From: Nepenthes gracilis
Taxonomy: Eukaryota; Streptophyta; Magnoliopsida; Caryophyllales; Nepenthaceae
Reading direction: 5' to 3'
NCBI GenBank assembly: GCA_033239525.1
Contig: BSYO01000016.1
Span: 2,881,333 to 2,945,332 of the forward strand
Length of the DNA: 64,000 bases
This document shows positions 47,201-55,568 of the stretch, piece by piece; positions within the stretch are counted from its first letter, which is position 1; each line of letters opens with the position of its first letter. The position numbers and the translations under genes are program-made. A model generated the notes under the pieces. That model had not been told where the DNA came from, did no database searches, and saw only the letters and a program-made list of their open reading frames with translations.

Positions 47201-49107
47201 TGTAAAATTGCCGCAATATTAGAAAATAATGGTATTAGTGGGCCCGATACAAATACTTATTAATCGATATTTACAATATCAACCAATATTTATATCAGTG
47301 CATGATAGGTAAGAACTACGTACCTGATAAGCAAGCTTTGTTCTAATCAAGTCCAAAGGATATGTGCATAAAACTGCAGTGCCACCGGCAGCAGAGCCAG
47401 CCAAAAGATCAACAACGGGCCCTGTCCCTAGGAAATGGCAATTACTCCATAGCCAGCACCGATATTGCTCATATGACATGTAATGCAATGCTGCATAAGG
47501 AACTATGCGAAGCAAACTGGCACCATTTCCTCTAGAGAACAATCGAAAAGCAGAATCAGTAACCCTATCATCAGATTAAATTAAATAACAAGGGGAAGGG
47601 ATATCAAAGAAAACAGGAAATCCTTGGTAGACTTACTTATATAGCCCTTTTATGCCTTCATGATTTATCAACTTCTTAAGAGATCGATAGACTCCAAGGG
47701 AATGAAATCCTTCTGTTCGAGTCTGCAAATGTAGCATAGACATATAATACCTACCAACACATCTAGGGAAAGGCAGCAGAAAAACCGATAGCAATATTTG
47801 GAATTCTGGTTCTAACTTTTGGGGGAACCTCAAAATCGGTTCCAATTTCGCTTTTGTATATAGGTGGGGTGTGCCTATAGCGGAACCCGAATTAGCAAAA
47901 GCAATAAGCGGAATTTCGATTTTAAGTAACACAAATCAACACATTTAAATATACTAGTAATTAGTATGACGAATGCATTCCATAAAGGTTTAATATATTA
48001 TATCAACCCAAATCTTGTAATTAAATGGCAAATTTAACAACGTTATTACACCAACGTGATTGAATTAGCAATATTTAGTAACTTATTAACTTGAAAAATC
48101 TTTTGTTCAATGTACCGTATCATATAAAAATATTAGACCAATTGAGTGATAATAAATCATAATAATGATGATAACGAATTTTTGTCTTTAAAAGCATATA
48201 ACGAACGTAAATAATGTAATAAATATACAGAATTCAAAAACTTGTCAACATGAGCCGTGGGTGTTGGAGCCAGACATCTAATTGGATGAGCTATAAGGAC
48301 AGTCTCCTTTGAGTGTTGGAGCGGCGGTGTTGCAGTGTTGGAGCAGTGAAGGTGTTGGAGCGGCAAAAGTGTCAGAGTGCCGCGAGCGAATATCGTCTGG
48401 TAGATCGGTGGTGTTGTGACCTGGAGGTGTCGTGATTGGACCGGCGGAGGTGTCGGAAGCTTGAGTACTTATTACAAAAGTAGGGAGCGGCGGAGGGGTT
48501 GGAGCTCAGCCGTTTGTTGGCTGCAACTGGGGTGGAAAGCCGAGCAAAATGAAGAAAATAAAGGCTAGAGGACACAGGCTCTGCATGCTACTTGTTGGAC
48601 CGGAGAGGGAAGCAGCGGGTAAATTTAAATAATGAAGAAACAAATCCCAAATGTAATTCACAAATATATTGGATTGGAAAAGCGAATCGCCTTATCAATA
48701 TTATTTACAAATACACATGCGAACATTCAGATTACAAATTCCCAAATCGACAAAACAGATCAGTTGATAATAAACATCGAAAGATGTGATTATTCGGTAG
48801 AAAAAACGAACTAGATACGATTTCTTCAACGTATTCCAAGACAATTGTCATGAACAGAAATAATAATGGCGAGAAAATATTCGAACACACAAATCGAAAG
48901 CGCGCAAAAACTGACCTGAAATAGAATCTTGATCCTCTCAAGCGGCGCAACGGCGGTCTTTGCAAAAGCTCCGGCGCAACCACCGGCAATCAATTCTCTA
49001 ACGTAAACGGGCAAAGAATCAACGCAGTAGCTATTCTTAGGGTTCGTTGATTTGTCGATAAATCCGGCAACATTCGACGACAATGCCGAACTATCCGACG
49101 AATCCAT
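19623..49107 (-). CDS. CoAc: Mitochondrial carrier, coenzyme A transporter type (whole gene, 7 exons)
   Basis: Joined CDS: 49107-48916, 47722-47637, 47531-47324, 39518-39386, 32857-32673, 27253-27134, 19724-19623; 1026 nt, 341 residues plus TGA. All six introns are GT-AG and phases agree (0, 2, 0, 1, 0, 0). The product has the three-fold carrier layout with P-x-[DE]-x-x-[KR] boxes PLERIK (55-60), PLDLIR (151-156) and PLDVIR (259-264), and conserved stretches such as [14 protein letters not shown] (104-117) and [18 protein letters not shown] (213-230). From family knowledge this best fits the plant CoA carriers (CoAc1/CoAc2; SLC25A42/Leu5 group), which move CoA across the inner mitochondrial membrane. 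Six transmembrane helices are expected. The start is fixed by an in-frame TAA nine bases upstream and a good ATG context (A at -3, G at +4). The 29.5-kb span is due to repeat-filled introns. A closely related ADP/ATP or adenosine-phosphosulfate carrier is the alternative substrate class. Confidence 0.94.
19725..20542. other. Intron 6, part next to exon 7
   Basis: No exon. On the + strand around 20060-20120 a short reading shows [13 protein letters not shown], which looks like a broken zinc knuckle of a retroelement or pararetrovirus coat protein. The final cysteine is missing. The ORF 20417-20611 has no recognisable domain. Confidence 0.35.
21179..23333 (+). mobile_element. Gypsy solo LTR D nested in C
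   Basis: 2155 bp, starting TGTAATGTATGAG and ending GGCGTGACA, with a perfect target duplication TTACC (21174-21178 and 23334-23338). TATA box TATATAAG at 21541-21548 downstream of GCGCACGTGCGCC-type motifs. No internal region. Confidence 0.9.
21541..21548 (+). promoter_or_regulatory. TATA box of LTR D
   Basis: TATATAAG between the GC-box array of U3 and a GAGAATGAGGAG leader. It points antisense to the carrier gene. Confidence 0.6.
24267..25183 (+). mobile_element. Solo-LTR-like repeat J nested in C
   Basis: 917 bp, starting TGTTGCGTTC and ending CCCATCA, placed between ATATA on both sides (low-complexity, so the duplication is weak proof). Related to K at 2143-3122 through the ACGGTGGGA..TTACTCTCACCG box and CGACGCTTAAATCAGA. 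The small minus-strand ORF inside has no domain. Confidence 0.6.
25706..27133. other. Intron 6, part next to exon 6
   Basis: Holds GATATC-type dispersed repeat pieces (about 25800-25950 and 26450-26560), a (TA)n microsatellite (26211-26241) and AT-rich DNA. No exon seen. Confidence 0.55.
27134..27253 (-). CDS. CoAc: CoA carrier exon 6
   Basis: 120 nt, exactly 40 codons, phase 0 at both ends. Acceptor GCCATTTCAG; encodes [34 protein letters not shown]; donor AAG|GTGAGT. This is the matrix loop and amphipathic helix of repeat 3. It is found only by reading the intron on the minus strand. Confidence 0.94.
27430..27720. repeat. GATATC-rich dispersed repeat in intron 5
   Basis: Many copies of CGATAT, ATATCG, ACCAATAC and related motifs. 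Similar DNA is at 28985-29110, 31165-31310, 31620-31790, 33110-33165, 38208-38310, 39865-40135, 40520-40640 and 47153-47300. Family not recognised. Confidence 0.5.
27721..29111. other. Intron 5, middle part
   Basis: Poly(A)-like run at 27823-27842, a 45-bp-spaced direct repeat TAGACCCCATCAAATGAG (28325 and 28370), and GATATC-type repeat near 29000. A minus ORF (28676-28861) has no domain. Confidence 0.45.
29112..31168 (+). mobile_element. Gypsy solo LTR L in intron 5
   Basis: About 2.06 kb, starting TATGGATCTTAAATTT and ending GGAGATGTGACG, aligned in style with the other LTRs. Flanks TATGG and TATAT match at three of five. TATA box TATATAAG at 29437-29444, preceded by GATGCACACC/GATCCGCATC-type motifs and followed by a GAGAGAGAATGAGAG leader. 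Antisense to the carrier gene. Confidence 0.7.
29437..29444 (+). promoter_or_regulatory. TATA box of LTR L
   Basis: TATATAAG followed by GCCCCC and, 45 bases on, a purine-rich leader; the layout matches LTRs B, D and G. Confidence 0.6.
31169..32672. other. Intron 5, part next to exon 5
   Basis: GATATC-type repeats (31169-31310 and 31620-31790) and unassigned sequence. An imperfect hairpin, GGTGCCC..TGCAT facing ATGCA..GGGCACC, lies at 32336-32373. Several small ORFs lack any domain. Confidence 0.45.
32673..32857 (-). CDS. CoAc: CoA carrier exon 5
   Basis: 185 nt; acceptor GATGAACAG, then [20 protein letters not shown], the [20 protein letters not shown] segment with the third carrier box, and RRQMQ. 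The donor is CAG|GTATTA, phase 0. An ORF running on past the donor has no family match, so splicing here is preferred. Confidence 0.94.
32858..33165. other. Intron 4, part next to exon 5
   Basis: Unassigned sequence ending in a GATATC/TTGGCC-type repeat piece that is cut by LTR G. Confidence 0.45.
33490..33497 (+). promoter_or_regulatory. TATA box of LTR G
   Basis: TATATAAG between a GC-box array and a GAGAAAGGAGAGAG leader. Confidence 0.6.
34015..34054. repeat. Terminal hairpin with a T17 loop in LTR H
   Basis: TGACGGAAC (34015-34023) and GTTCCGTCA (34046-34054) are exact reverse complements around a loop with 17 T. It lies two bases inside the element end (the 3' end in LTR orientation). 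Confidence 0.75.
35130..36240. repeat. GGACGGAGCTC minisatellite with 302-bp higher-order period
   Basis: Dozens of copies of a ~20-35-bp unit with core GGACGGAGCTC (or GCCGGAGTTC at the edges), spaced by T-rich stretches such as TTTTCATTAACA. A larger block is repeated in order: ATGGAGCTCTGTTGGACGG occurs at 35391 and 35693, a 302-bp shift, with neighbouring units matching nearly base for base. Small ORFs rich in [12 protein letters not shown] are by-products. Confidence 0.88.
36649..36658 (-). promoter_or_regulatory. TATA box of LTR H
   Basis: TGTATAAACC on the minus strand, then a GAGAGGCAAACGAGAAGGAAG-type purine-rich leader. It points the same way as the carrier gene, within intron 4. 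Confidence 0.5.
38208..39385. other. Intron 4, part next to exon 4
   Basis: GATATC-type repeat at 38208-38310, then unassigned DNA with a short tandem (TTGATATTTTCATTTG twice near 38918-38950). Confidence 0.45.
39386..39518 (-). CDS. CoAc: CoA carrier exon 4
   Basis: 133 nt; begins after TTGTCTTAG with VVDNRQLF and encodes the variable matrix loop of repeat 2, then [17 protein letters not shown] and ALYRGV, ending with one base of Gly207. The donor is GTATGT. It lies 7.8 kb from exon 3. Confidence 0.94.
39519..40642. other. Intron 3, part next to exon 4
   Basis: Unassigned DNA, then GATATC-rich repeats at 39865-40135 and 40520-40640. No exon seen. Confidence 0.5.
42585..42592 (+). promoter_or_regulatory. 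TATA box of LTR B
   Basis: TATATAAG before GCCTGCACACAC; GC-box motifs precede it as in sister LTRs. Confidence 0.55.
42635..44965 (-). mobile_element. Truncated gypsy element M nested in B
   Basis: Minus-strand LTR 44965-42877 (2089 bp; starts TGATATGGATTTC, ends GTAGCCA) followed by an intact primer site and about 230 bp of leader. The leader includes a possible gag start reading [12 protein letters not shown] then a stop. TATA-type CTATAAAAGG on the minus strand at 44595-44604. The left edge is a truncation and is placed to within about 10 bases. Confidence 0.7.
42863..42873 (-). other. Primer-binding site for initiator tRNA-Met
   Basis: TGGTATCAGAG on the minus strand, four bases beyond the LTR M end; an exact match to the usual plant gypsy primer site. 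Confidence 0.85.
47153..47323. repeat. GATATC-rich repeat beside exon 3
   Basis: CGATATAACACCGATATAG and related motifs between LTR A and the exon 3 donor. Confidence 0.45.
47324..47531 (-). CDS. CoAc: CoA carrier exon 3
   Basis: 208 nt; the acceptor TTCTCTAG supplies the last base of Lys93, followed by [20 protein letters not shown] and the second carrier box PLDLIR (151-156), ending KLAYQ. The donor is CAG|GTACGT, phase 0. It covers helix 2 of repeat 1 and helix 1 of repeat 2. Confidence 0.95.
47637..47722 (-). CDS. CoAc: CoA carrier exon 2
   Basis: 86 nt; begins after TTTGCAG and encodes [15 protein letters not shown] through GIKGLY, then two bases of a lysine codon. The donor is GTAAGT. 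It is the matrix loop and short matrix helix of carrier repeat 1. Too short to show as an independent ORF; found by splice-site logic and family similarity. Confidence 0.93.
47723..48915. other. Intron 1
   Basis: Unassigned sequence with a GC-richer part at 48300-48560 that repeats GTGTTGGAGCGGC-type words several times. Small ORFs on both strands lack any domain. No LTR is recognised. Confidence 0.5.
48916..49107 (-). CDS. CoAc: CoA carrier exon 1
   Basis: Encodes residues 1-64: a Ser/Asn-rich N-terminal extension of about 30 residues, then the first helix ([20 protein letters not shown]) and the first carrier box PLERIK, ending KILFQ. The donor is CAG|GTCAGT after 48916, phase 0. No classical presequence is obvious, as is usual for mitochondrial carriers. 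Confidence 0.95.
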
Positions 49108-49870
49108 TTCGATTTAAGCCAAAACCCAATTCGAAAAACAATGCCTTATGGAAGATGCGAGAGGGTACGATGGGAAAACCCAAATATCCAGCCAGTGCTT
49201 TAGCGTGTTCTTTGGCTCAGCAGCGATCAAAAGAGAAACAAACTTCGAATGAAACGGCACAAAGCGCATGAAAACGCGTCCATGTGAATAGCGTAATTTT
49301 TGTTGGCCTGATGGAATGGAACTAAAATGCATCAAACTGAACGGAGATTGGGAAATTAATGTCAGAGAAACTCGTTAAAAGGGGCGAGATTTCATGAATG
49401 ATGGTCGATTGGATATGAAAATTTTCGAACGACGAGAGAAAGTTGTAGCTAAGGGAGGCGATTGCGGCGTCGCTTCTTGTTTTCAAAAGTTCTCTTCGTT
49501 AATTAAGTATTTTTAAACATCGCTATTTATTATTTTAAAAATATCTAAAATCCTTTTTTTTTTTGGAAAAATATTTATAATAAAATATAGCTATGCATTA
49601 ATTAGTAAATATTTAAAATCCTTTTTTAGAAAAAAATATCTGTAATTTTGTCATTGCCTGTCGTAGTACTTTAATCAATCTTGGCTGTTTTCTTGGTCAT
49701 CAGTAACGACCAATAAAAATTAAAATAAATTTTTATTATATTATTTAATTTAAATATTTATATGATTTATTGAAGTAGCAAAGCCTAATCTTGAACCAAT
49801 CCGAACATTTGGGGCTAAATAGATTTGGGTCTTTGATTTTAACATTTAAAATTTGACAAAATCTATTAGA
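49108..49870 (-). promoter_or_regulatory. 5' UTR and probable promoter of the CoA carrier gene
   Basis: From the ATG at 49107 to the MITE. The first ~370 bases are less AT-rich and hold an in-frame TAA just before the ATG. Farther out are AT-rich tracts with a near-duplicated stretch of roughly 35 bases (around 49545 and 49605). A weak TATA-like AATAAATAG lies near 49525. No clear element fixes the transcription start. Confidence 0.4.
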
Positions 49871-49880
49871 TTTGTTACAC

Positions 49881-50100
49881 GGAACGAGGGTTCCTGCTCG
49901 CAAAAACGCGGAGCAGAAATAGTGCCCAAAATCCGACCGTTGGTGCAAAATCTAACGCCCGTAAAATTTTTAAAATTTTTAAATGTAAAAAAATAAATTA
50001 AAACAAAAGAAAATTAGAGGCGTTGGATTTTACGCCAACGGCCGCGATTTTGCGCAATTGTTTCGCTCCACGTTTCTACGGAGCAGGTGACCCTATTTCC
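49881..50100. mobile_element. 220-bp MITE with a perfect 10-bp target duplication
   Basis: Starts GGAACGAGGGTTCCTGCTC; the right end read on the minus strand is GGAAATAGGGTCACCTGCTC. The inverted ends extend about 75 bases, including CCGTTGG.GYAAAATC.AACGCC. Flanked by TTTGTTACAC (49871-49880 and 50101-50110) exactly. Long inverted ends and a 10-bp duplication fit a Mutator-like MITE. It lies about 0.77 kb upstream of the carrier ATG. Confidence 0.88.
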
Positions 50101-50110
50101 TTTGTTACAC

Positions 50111-50714
50111 TGACTAATATTTGTGATAAAATATTAGCTTAGCAACCACTTCTCATATCATTAAGGCCAAAATAAGTGAAAGCTTTGAGGAAATAGAGCT
50201 AGTTGAAGAAGAAAACCTCATTTATTTTGATAGATTAAAAGTCTAGGTTTTCACATTTTAAAATATCTTATAACCCTCTAAATACATATTTAGGTTACAT
50301 TTTTGACATAAAATACAAATAATAATGATGTTATTCACATATAACCAAAATCAAAATGCGACCCAATATCCAAAATTAGATAAAAGTATATATATAATAG
50401 GCAAGGTTCCAAAAAATATATACATCCTACACTCTGATAATTGACCCGATATTATACAATTTGGTTATAAACTCATCCAATTATAAGAAAAAAGTATTCA
50501 CAAACTAATATCTATAGTACTAGAATATAAATCAGTCATAAGTATACCAACCAACAAGTATAAAATCCAATAAACTTGTTTTTGATAATTTATCTCTGCC
50601 AATAATTTAGCCAAAAGTACAATATAAACATCCTAAAGCCAGTCCTCCAAAAATTCCCCCTATTGCAAAACTTACAATAGATCCAAGCATACTAATCTTA
50701 ATCGTTATAAAATA
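50111..50714. other. AT-rich intergenic DNA
   Basis: No supported feature between the MITE and the next LTR. Confidence 0.5.
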
Positions 50715-51501
50715 TGATGTCCCGTATCCAAATCAAAAATTGGCAATGGTTAGACTGTAATATGGATGTCAGCCAAACAGAAACACCTGTAAATATCTTG
50801 TGCAATACAACATACAAATCCATAGGCATATCACATGATCTAAGAGCCACAAAATTACACGTGACGCTAACGTCATAACTCAAGTATGACATTAGTTTAT
50901 AATAGATGTCACTGAGTACCTAACTATCTATAAAAATATGCAGAAGCATAAACATTCATCCTTACGGGGAAAACTATACTACAAAAATATCATCATCAAT
51001 ATAAATAGACATTAATATACAAATCCATTAGAAATGCAAAATAACCCATCAGAAAGCTCAAGCCTACACAACTAAATCAAGGTTGTCTTTCAACATCTTC
51101 AATACCTAGCTGACTCAAACCTCTACCTTACCTCAACGGGTGTAACTCACGTGCATCTAGAGGAAGAAAACTAGTAAGAGTGAGCTAAAACTTAGTAAGG
51201 CACAAAAAATTTCTGAGAGCATGCAATTTATATTCAAAATATAATGATATATACATATGAATATGTGCATGAAGAAATGACAATTACTAATTTTTAAAAT
51301 ATGCATGAAAGGTAAAATTTTCATAAAGCCATTCAATTCCTTTATTTCATTCATAATTTTTTATTTGATCAAATTATATTAAGGTAGGTTAAAATATACT
51401 ATACGATGAACATCTTATGTTCTAATTCTTAACTTTTTCTTTTCTTGAAAAATTTTGCTCTTAAGCCCAAAATTTTCATAATTCTCACTCTAGGACAATG
51501 A

Positions 51502-51676
51502 TTCATAGCCGAAGCCCATAGTAGAAATCCATAGTTGAAGCCCATGACTAAAACCCGTGATCAAAACCTATAGCCGAAACCCATAGCCAAAACCCATGGC
51601 CCAAACCCATAATTAAAGCCCATGGTCGAAGCTTGTGGCCTGAACCCATAGCCAAAACCCGTCGTTGAAACCATAG
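51502..51676. repeat. 13-bp minisatellite in LTR E1
   Basis: About 13 imperfect copies of a unit like CCCATAGCCGAAA. The same array is at 58500-58700 in the other LTR. Confidence 0.8.
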
Positions 51677-52382
51677 TTTAATTGCTGAATATCCCCCTTC
51701 TTATCCTTGATTATGAATCATATATTTTTAGGTTCTCAAAACTTAGGCTTTCACAAAATTTTTATCACATGTATAACATAATTTTAAAACTTTCGACACA
51801 ATTTCTTCATAAATAATTCAATCATAATTTTGAAATATATACAATTTAACAAATTAAACGTACATTCGGTCAAACATCATTATTCACATCCGATAATATT
51901 CCGGAATATATAAAATTAATATATATAAAATATATATGCATGAATACCAAATTTACAAAGTACATGCATCCATCAAATTAGGGTTACGAATTTTTAAAGC
52001 CAAATCATACATAAATTTACAATTAATTTGGGTAAAACCAAAGGGGTTAGGTTAGGATTCCGGTGAGTATAAAATCATACGTAACTACCAATTCAGGCAT
52101 GAAATTCATATATGTGCATAAAAACGAAAGAAAAGAGTAAGAGTGCACTTATCTTAACTTTATACCCCACAGATCGAAAGAAAGAATGGTCCAAAATACC
52201 CGAATGACATATTTCTCTCTCCTATCGTGCCTTTCTCTCTCTACCAAATTACTTTCTCTCTCCTCCGTGTTGCCTTTGGCACCGCTCGGCATCGTGCATG
52301 CCGCCTCCGGTTGCCGTGGACCACTCACGCACCACCGCTGCCACTGATGCCTCTCTCAGCGTCACATCACCGACGCCGCCTC

Positions 52383-54751
52383 TGTCATGACCTAGGAATA
52401 TAATATATGCATGTCACAATTAAAATCCATAATAATATTTCTATCTACCATAATAACCTAACTCGGGTATGATAATCATACACATGCAGAACTCGTTATA
52501 ATAAAACTCGTACAGGATCTCATCGGATCTGAATCCGAACAAATATAATACACGATCTGCTATCCACAATCGCAAGGGAGGTATTTAACATAACAACAAC
52601 TCATCACCATAATACTATAACTCTAATATTTCTCATACAATAATCAGGGCCATCATCCGACCACAAATAATAACCATAAAATATTCTCGAGATTGAAAAC
52701 ATCTCAACGTAATATCACCATTTACCGATAGAGCTATCCAAGCCAGATCACATCCAAGCTCTTGCAAGCGTATCCATACCACTAGTTTGAAGGGATAAAA
52801 CATGAAAATATGAGCCTAGAACCTAGCAAGTACCATCATCGTATAAAATAGTATACGTAAATCAGAAGTAGGGATACCGTATAACAATCACGTAAAATAA
52901 AATAAAATATCTATGAAATCTTTGAAAATCGAGGAGATGTCTCGTACTAAATTATCATTCATATCAAACAGTCCCTCCGAGATATAATCGTAATAAATAA
53001 CGATCCAATCAAATACCATAGACGATATTATATCATATGATTTGAGGTCACATTATATAATCGTGACCGTCACCACATCCGTGTGAGACACATACCACCA
53101 TCCAGATCTAAATCTTATAATGTAAAAATCGAGAGAAAACCGCTGGAACTAAAACATAAATTAAAACACATTTCGGGTTTATCACGTATTTATATGTACG
53201 AGATATTCTTATCGCCTAACTGTGGGCCAAATCGGTATATTTTAAAATCATCCTCCACCCAAATACATGCAGAACTACAAAGTATGCATGAAATCGAAGA
53301 ACCAATGACCGATAATACCAACTTGAGGAAGGGTTACCCTCATCCGGTAACTACGGCTATATCGGTTGTGATTTAAGCTAGCAGCTCAAGGCTATCAATG
53401 TACTCTGTCTCCTATAAATTAGGAGCTTATTCACTATATTTTACCACCCGCGACTTTGAATGCAATATTAAATTTTAGTTATATATTAGGAAGTCCGAAT
53501 ATATTAATTTTTCGTCAATTCCTTACAATGGTTCTCATTTAAATACACCGTGGGGCAGTTCAGTTATAAAACGTCTCAACCTTCCTTCCGGCGAAAGTGG
53601 TCATATCATATACGTTCCCGTCAGGACTAAACTTCTCCGTCACGAGTGGTACCAATAACTCGTGCTTCAGATTACAAATAACGACCTATCGGATCTCGGA
53701 CCACTATGGTCCTGTAGCGACCCCACCCCCGACAGCATGCATGATCAATGCAAGGCCTGGTTCATAATTTCACAATATACGGATACACAAATATACATAT
53801 ATATACTGTCCAAATTTTTGAAAACTCTCTAAATCATAAATACCAGTGTAAAATCACCGTACGACCAGTAAAATATACATACATATACATAATTAATAAA
53901 TTTGATGTATATAAAAATATATGCATGTTAGTAAAATCTTTAATAGTGGTCAAAACACATCAGAAATTAAATCAGACCAAGAATAGGGTTAGAGGATACT
54001 TGCCTCGATTTTATACTCTATAGATTTAAAGAAATGATATCCCAAAACACTCGAATCCGGCATTTTTCTCTCCTATCGGAACAAAACTTGTGTACCCTTC
54101 CTCTCTCCTCCGATCTCCTCCGATGCGACTTCTCCCTGCGCTGCTGTGCGCACTGACACCGCTCCTTCGCAGCCGATTCACCATCGCGCCACTCGCCTGG
54201 CCGTCATCGACCTCCCCGGCACCACCTACAAACATCGGCGGCGTTGTGCTGCCGCCGTGCTCTCCTCGCACGGCTTCGCCATCCTCTCTCTTTCCCTCGC
54301 ACCGCTCGCGCTGCCACCACACGCTGCAGCCTCCGCTCACCACCGTCGACCGTCCGCGCCACCATGGTTGCCGATCACCTGTGCCGCCGCCGATCCTTCC
54401 TTTTCCTTCTCCTTTCCCCTGTGAACCCTAATTTCCCCCCTCTCTCTCTCTCTCTCCCCTCTTTCTCCCTCTCTCCCCGATCCCCAATTCCATTATTTTT
54501 TCATTTTCTCTTTTTTTTTCTTTTCTTTTCTTATTTTATATTATTATTATAATATTTTTTAATTTTACTTTTCTTTTTTCCAAATTCTAATTTGATATTC
54601 GGATAATAGCAGCGCACCTTGGACACAACTCCGCCGCACCTCCGATCATTTTTAAAAATTTTATAATATTTAAATTTATTTTCGTCACGTCCGAAATATC
54701 CAAAATTATAATTAATATTAAAATAATCCAAATAGGATTCGAAACATTACG
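52383..54751 (-). mobile_element. Gypsy solo LTR E2 nested in E1
   Basis: 2369 bp; minus-strand start CGTAATGTTTCG (decayed TGTAATG) and end GGTCATGACA. Flanks GCCTC and GTCTC fit a duplication with one transition. It has its own GC-rich block (54070-54430) and pyrimidine tract (54430-54540 on +). Overlapping ORFs there are low-complexity and not annotated. Confidence 0.65.
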
Positions 54752-55568
54752 GTCTCTGCCACGTCTTGGGCCACCGCCCTTCCCTCGAAGAGCTCTCTCC
54801 TTGGCGCCGTTCTCTCTCACTTTCTACGGGGCCCTCGCCACACACCGTCACCAACCACTAGCGCACGACCTCCTCCATGCGCCACCGCCGTCGATGACAC
54901 ATCCACACAACGCCACTCTCGCTACATGTCATCGTCGTTTCTCTCTCAACAAACCCTACGTCGCGCGGGCCACCTCTTGCCCCCATTTCTCCCGATTCCT
55001 CCCAAAATCGGTACATACAATCCCAAAATCAATATCCACAAAGAGAATAGAAGAATTTATTTACCTCGATTTCACCTGATTCCTCCGACAACAGTGGCGA
55101 CAATGGCGGCTCCTCCTTCGGCCCGTGCGATTTCCTTCTTCTTCTCACACCATCGCATAAATGGAGGTTGAATCATAGAAAGACTTCGCTGGGCTTCCAT
55201 TCCGGCGCCGATTTGCTCCGGTGACAATGACCGGTGCCCTTCCATACTGCCCTCTCCCCACAACACCCTCCTCTCTCTCTCTCTCCCCAATCCTTCATTC
55301 TCTTTTTTTTCTTTCTTTTTTCTTTTTTTGGTTTTCATTTAATATATATATATATATGTATATGTATATTTCTCTTTTTATGTTTCTTTTATTCCAAAAT
55401 TTAAATCGATCTCCATACAATAGTACGGGCACGCTTCAAGTGCCACTTCACAATTTTAATCATTTCTCAAAATATTATAATATTTAATTTATATTCATCA
55501 AATCTATATTATCCAATAATAATAATAATATAATCCAAATTAGTTCGGATAAAAATTTGAGATGTTAC

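Larger units (their letters stand above)
50715..55568 (-). mobile_element. Gypsy LTR E1 (3' LTR position; interrupted)
   Basis: On the minus strand it begins TGTAACATCTC at 55568, just after GGGGAAAA, and ends CGGGACATCA at 50715; about 2.48 kb without E2. It holds a GC-rich block split by E2, a purine-rich leader (52190-52270) and a 13-bp minisatellite. Its last kilobase matches 57722-58740. Confidence 0.65.

Noticed and set aside
47000..47263. 87-codon + ORF
   Set aside because: Runs over the end of LTR A and a GATATC-type repeat; no domain.
54090..55171. Pro/Ser/Arg-rich ORFs of 80-113 codons on both strands
   Set aside because: GC-rich low-complexity DNA in LTRs E1 and E2; open in several overlapping frames.
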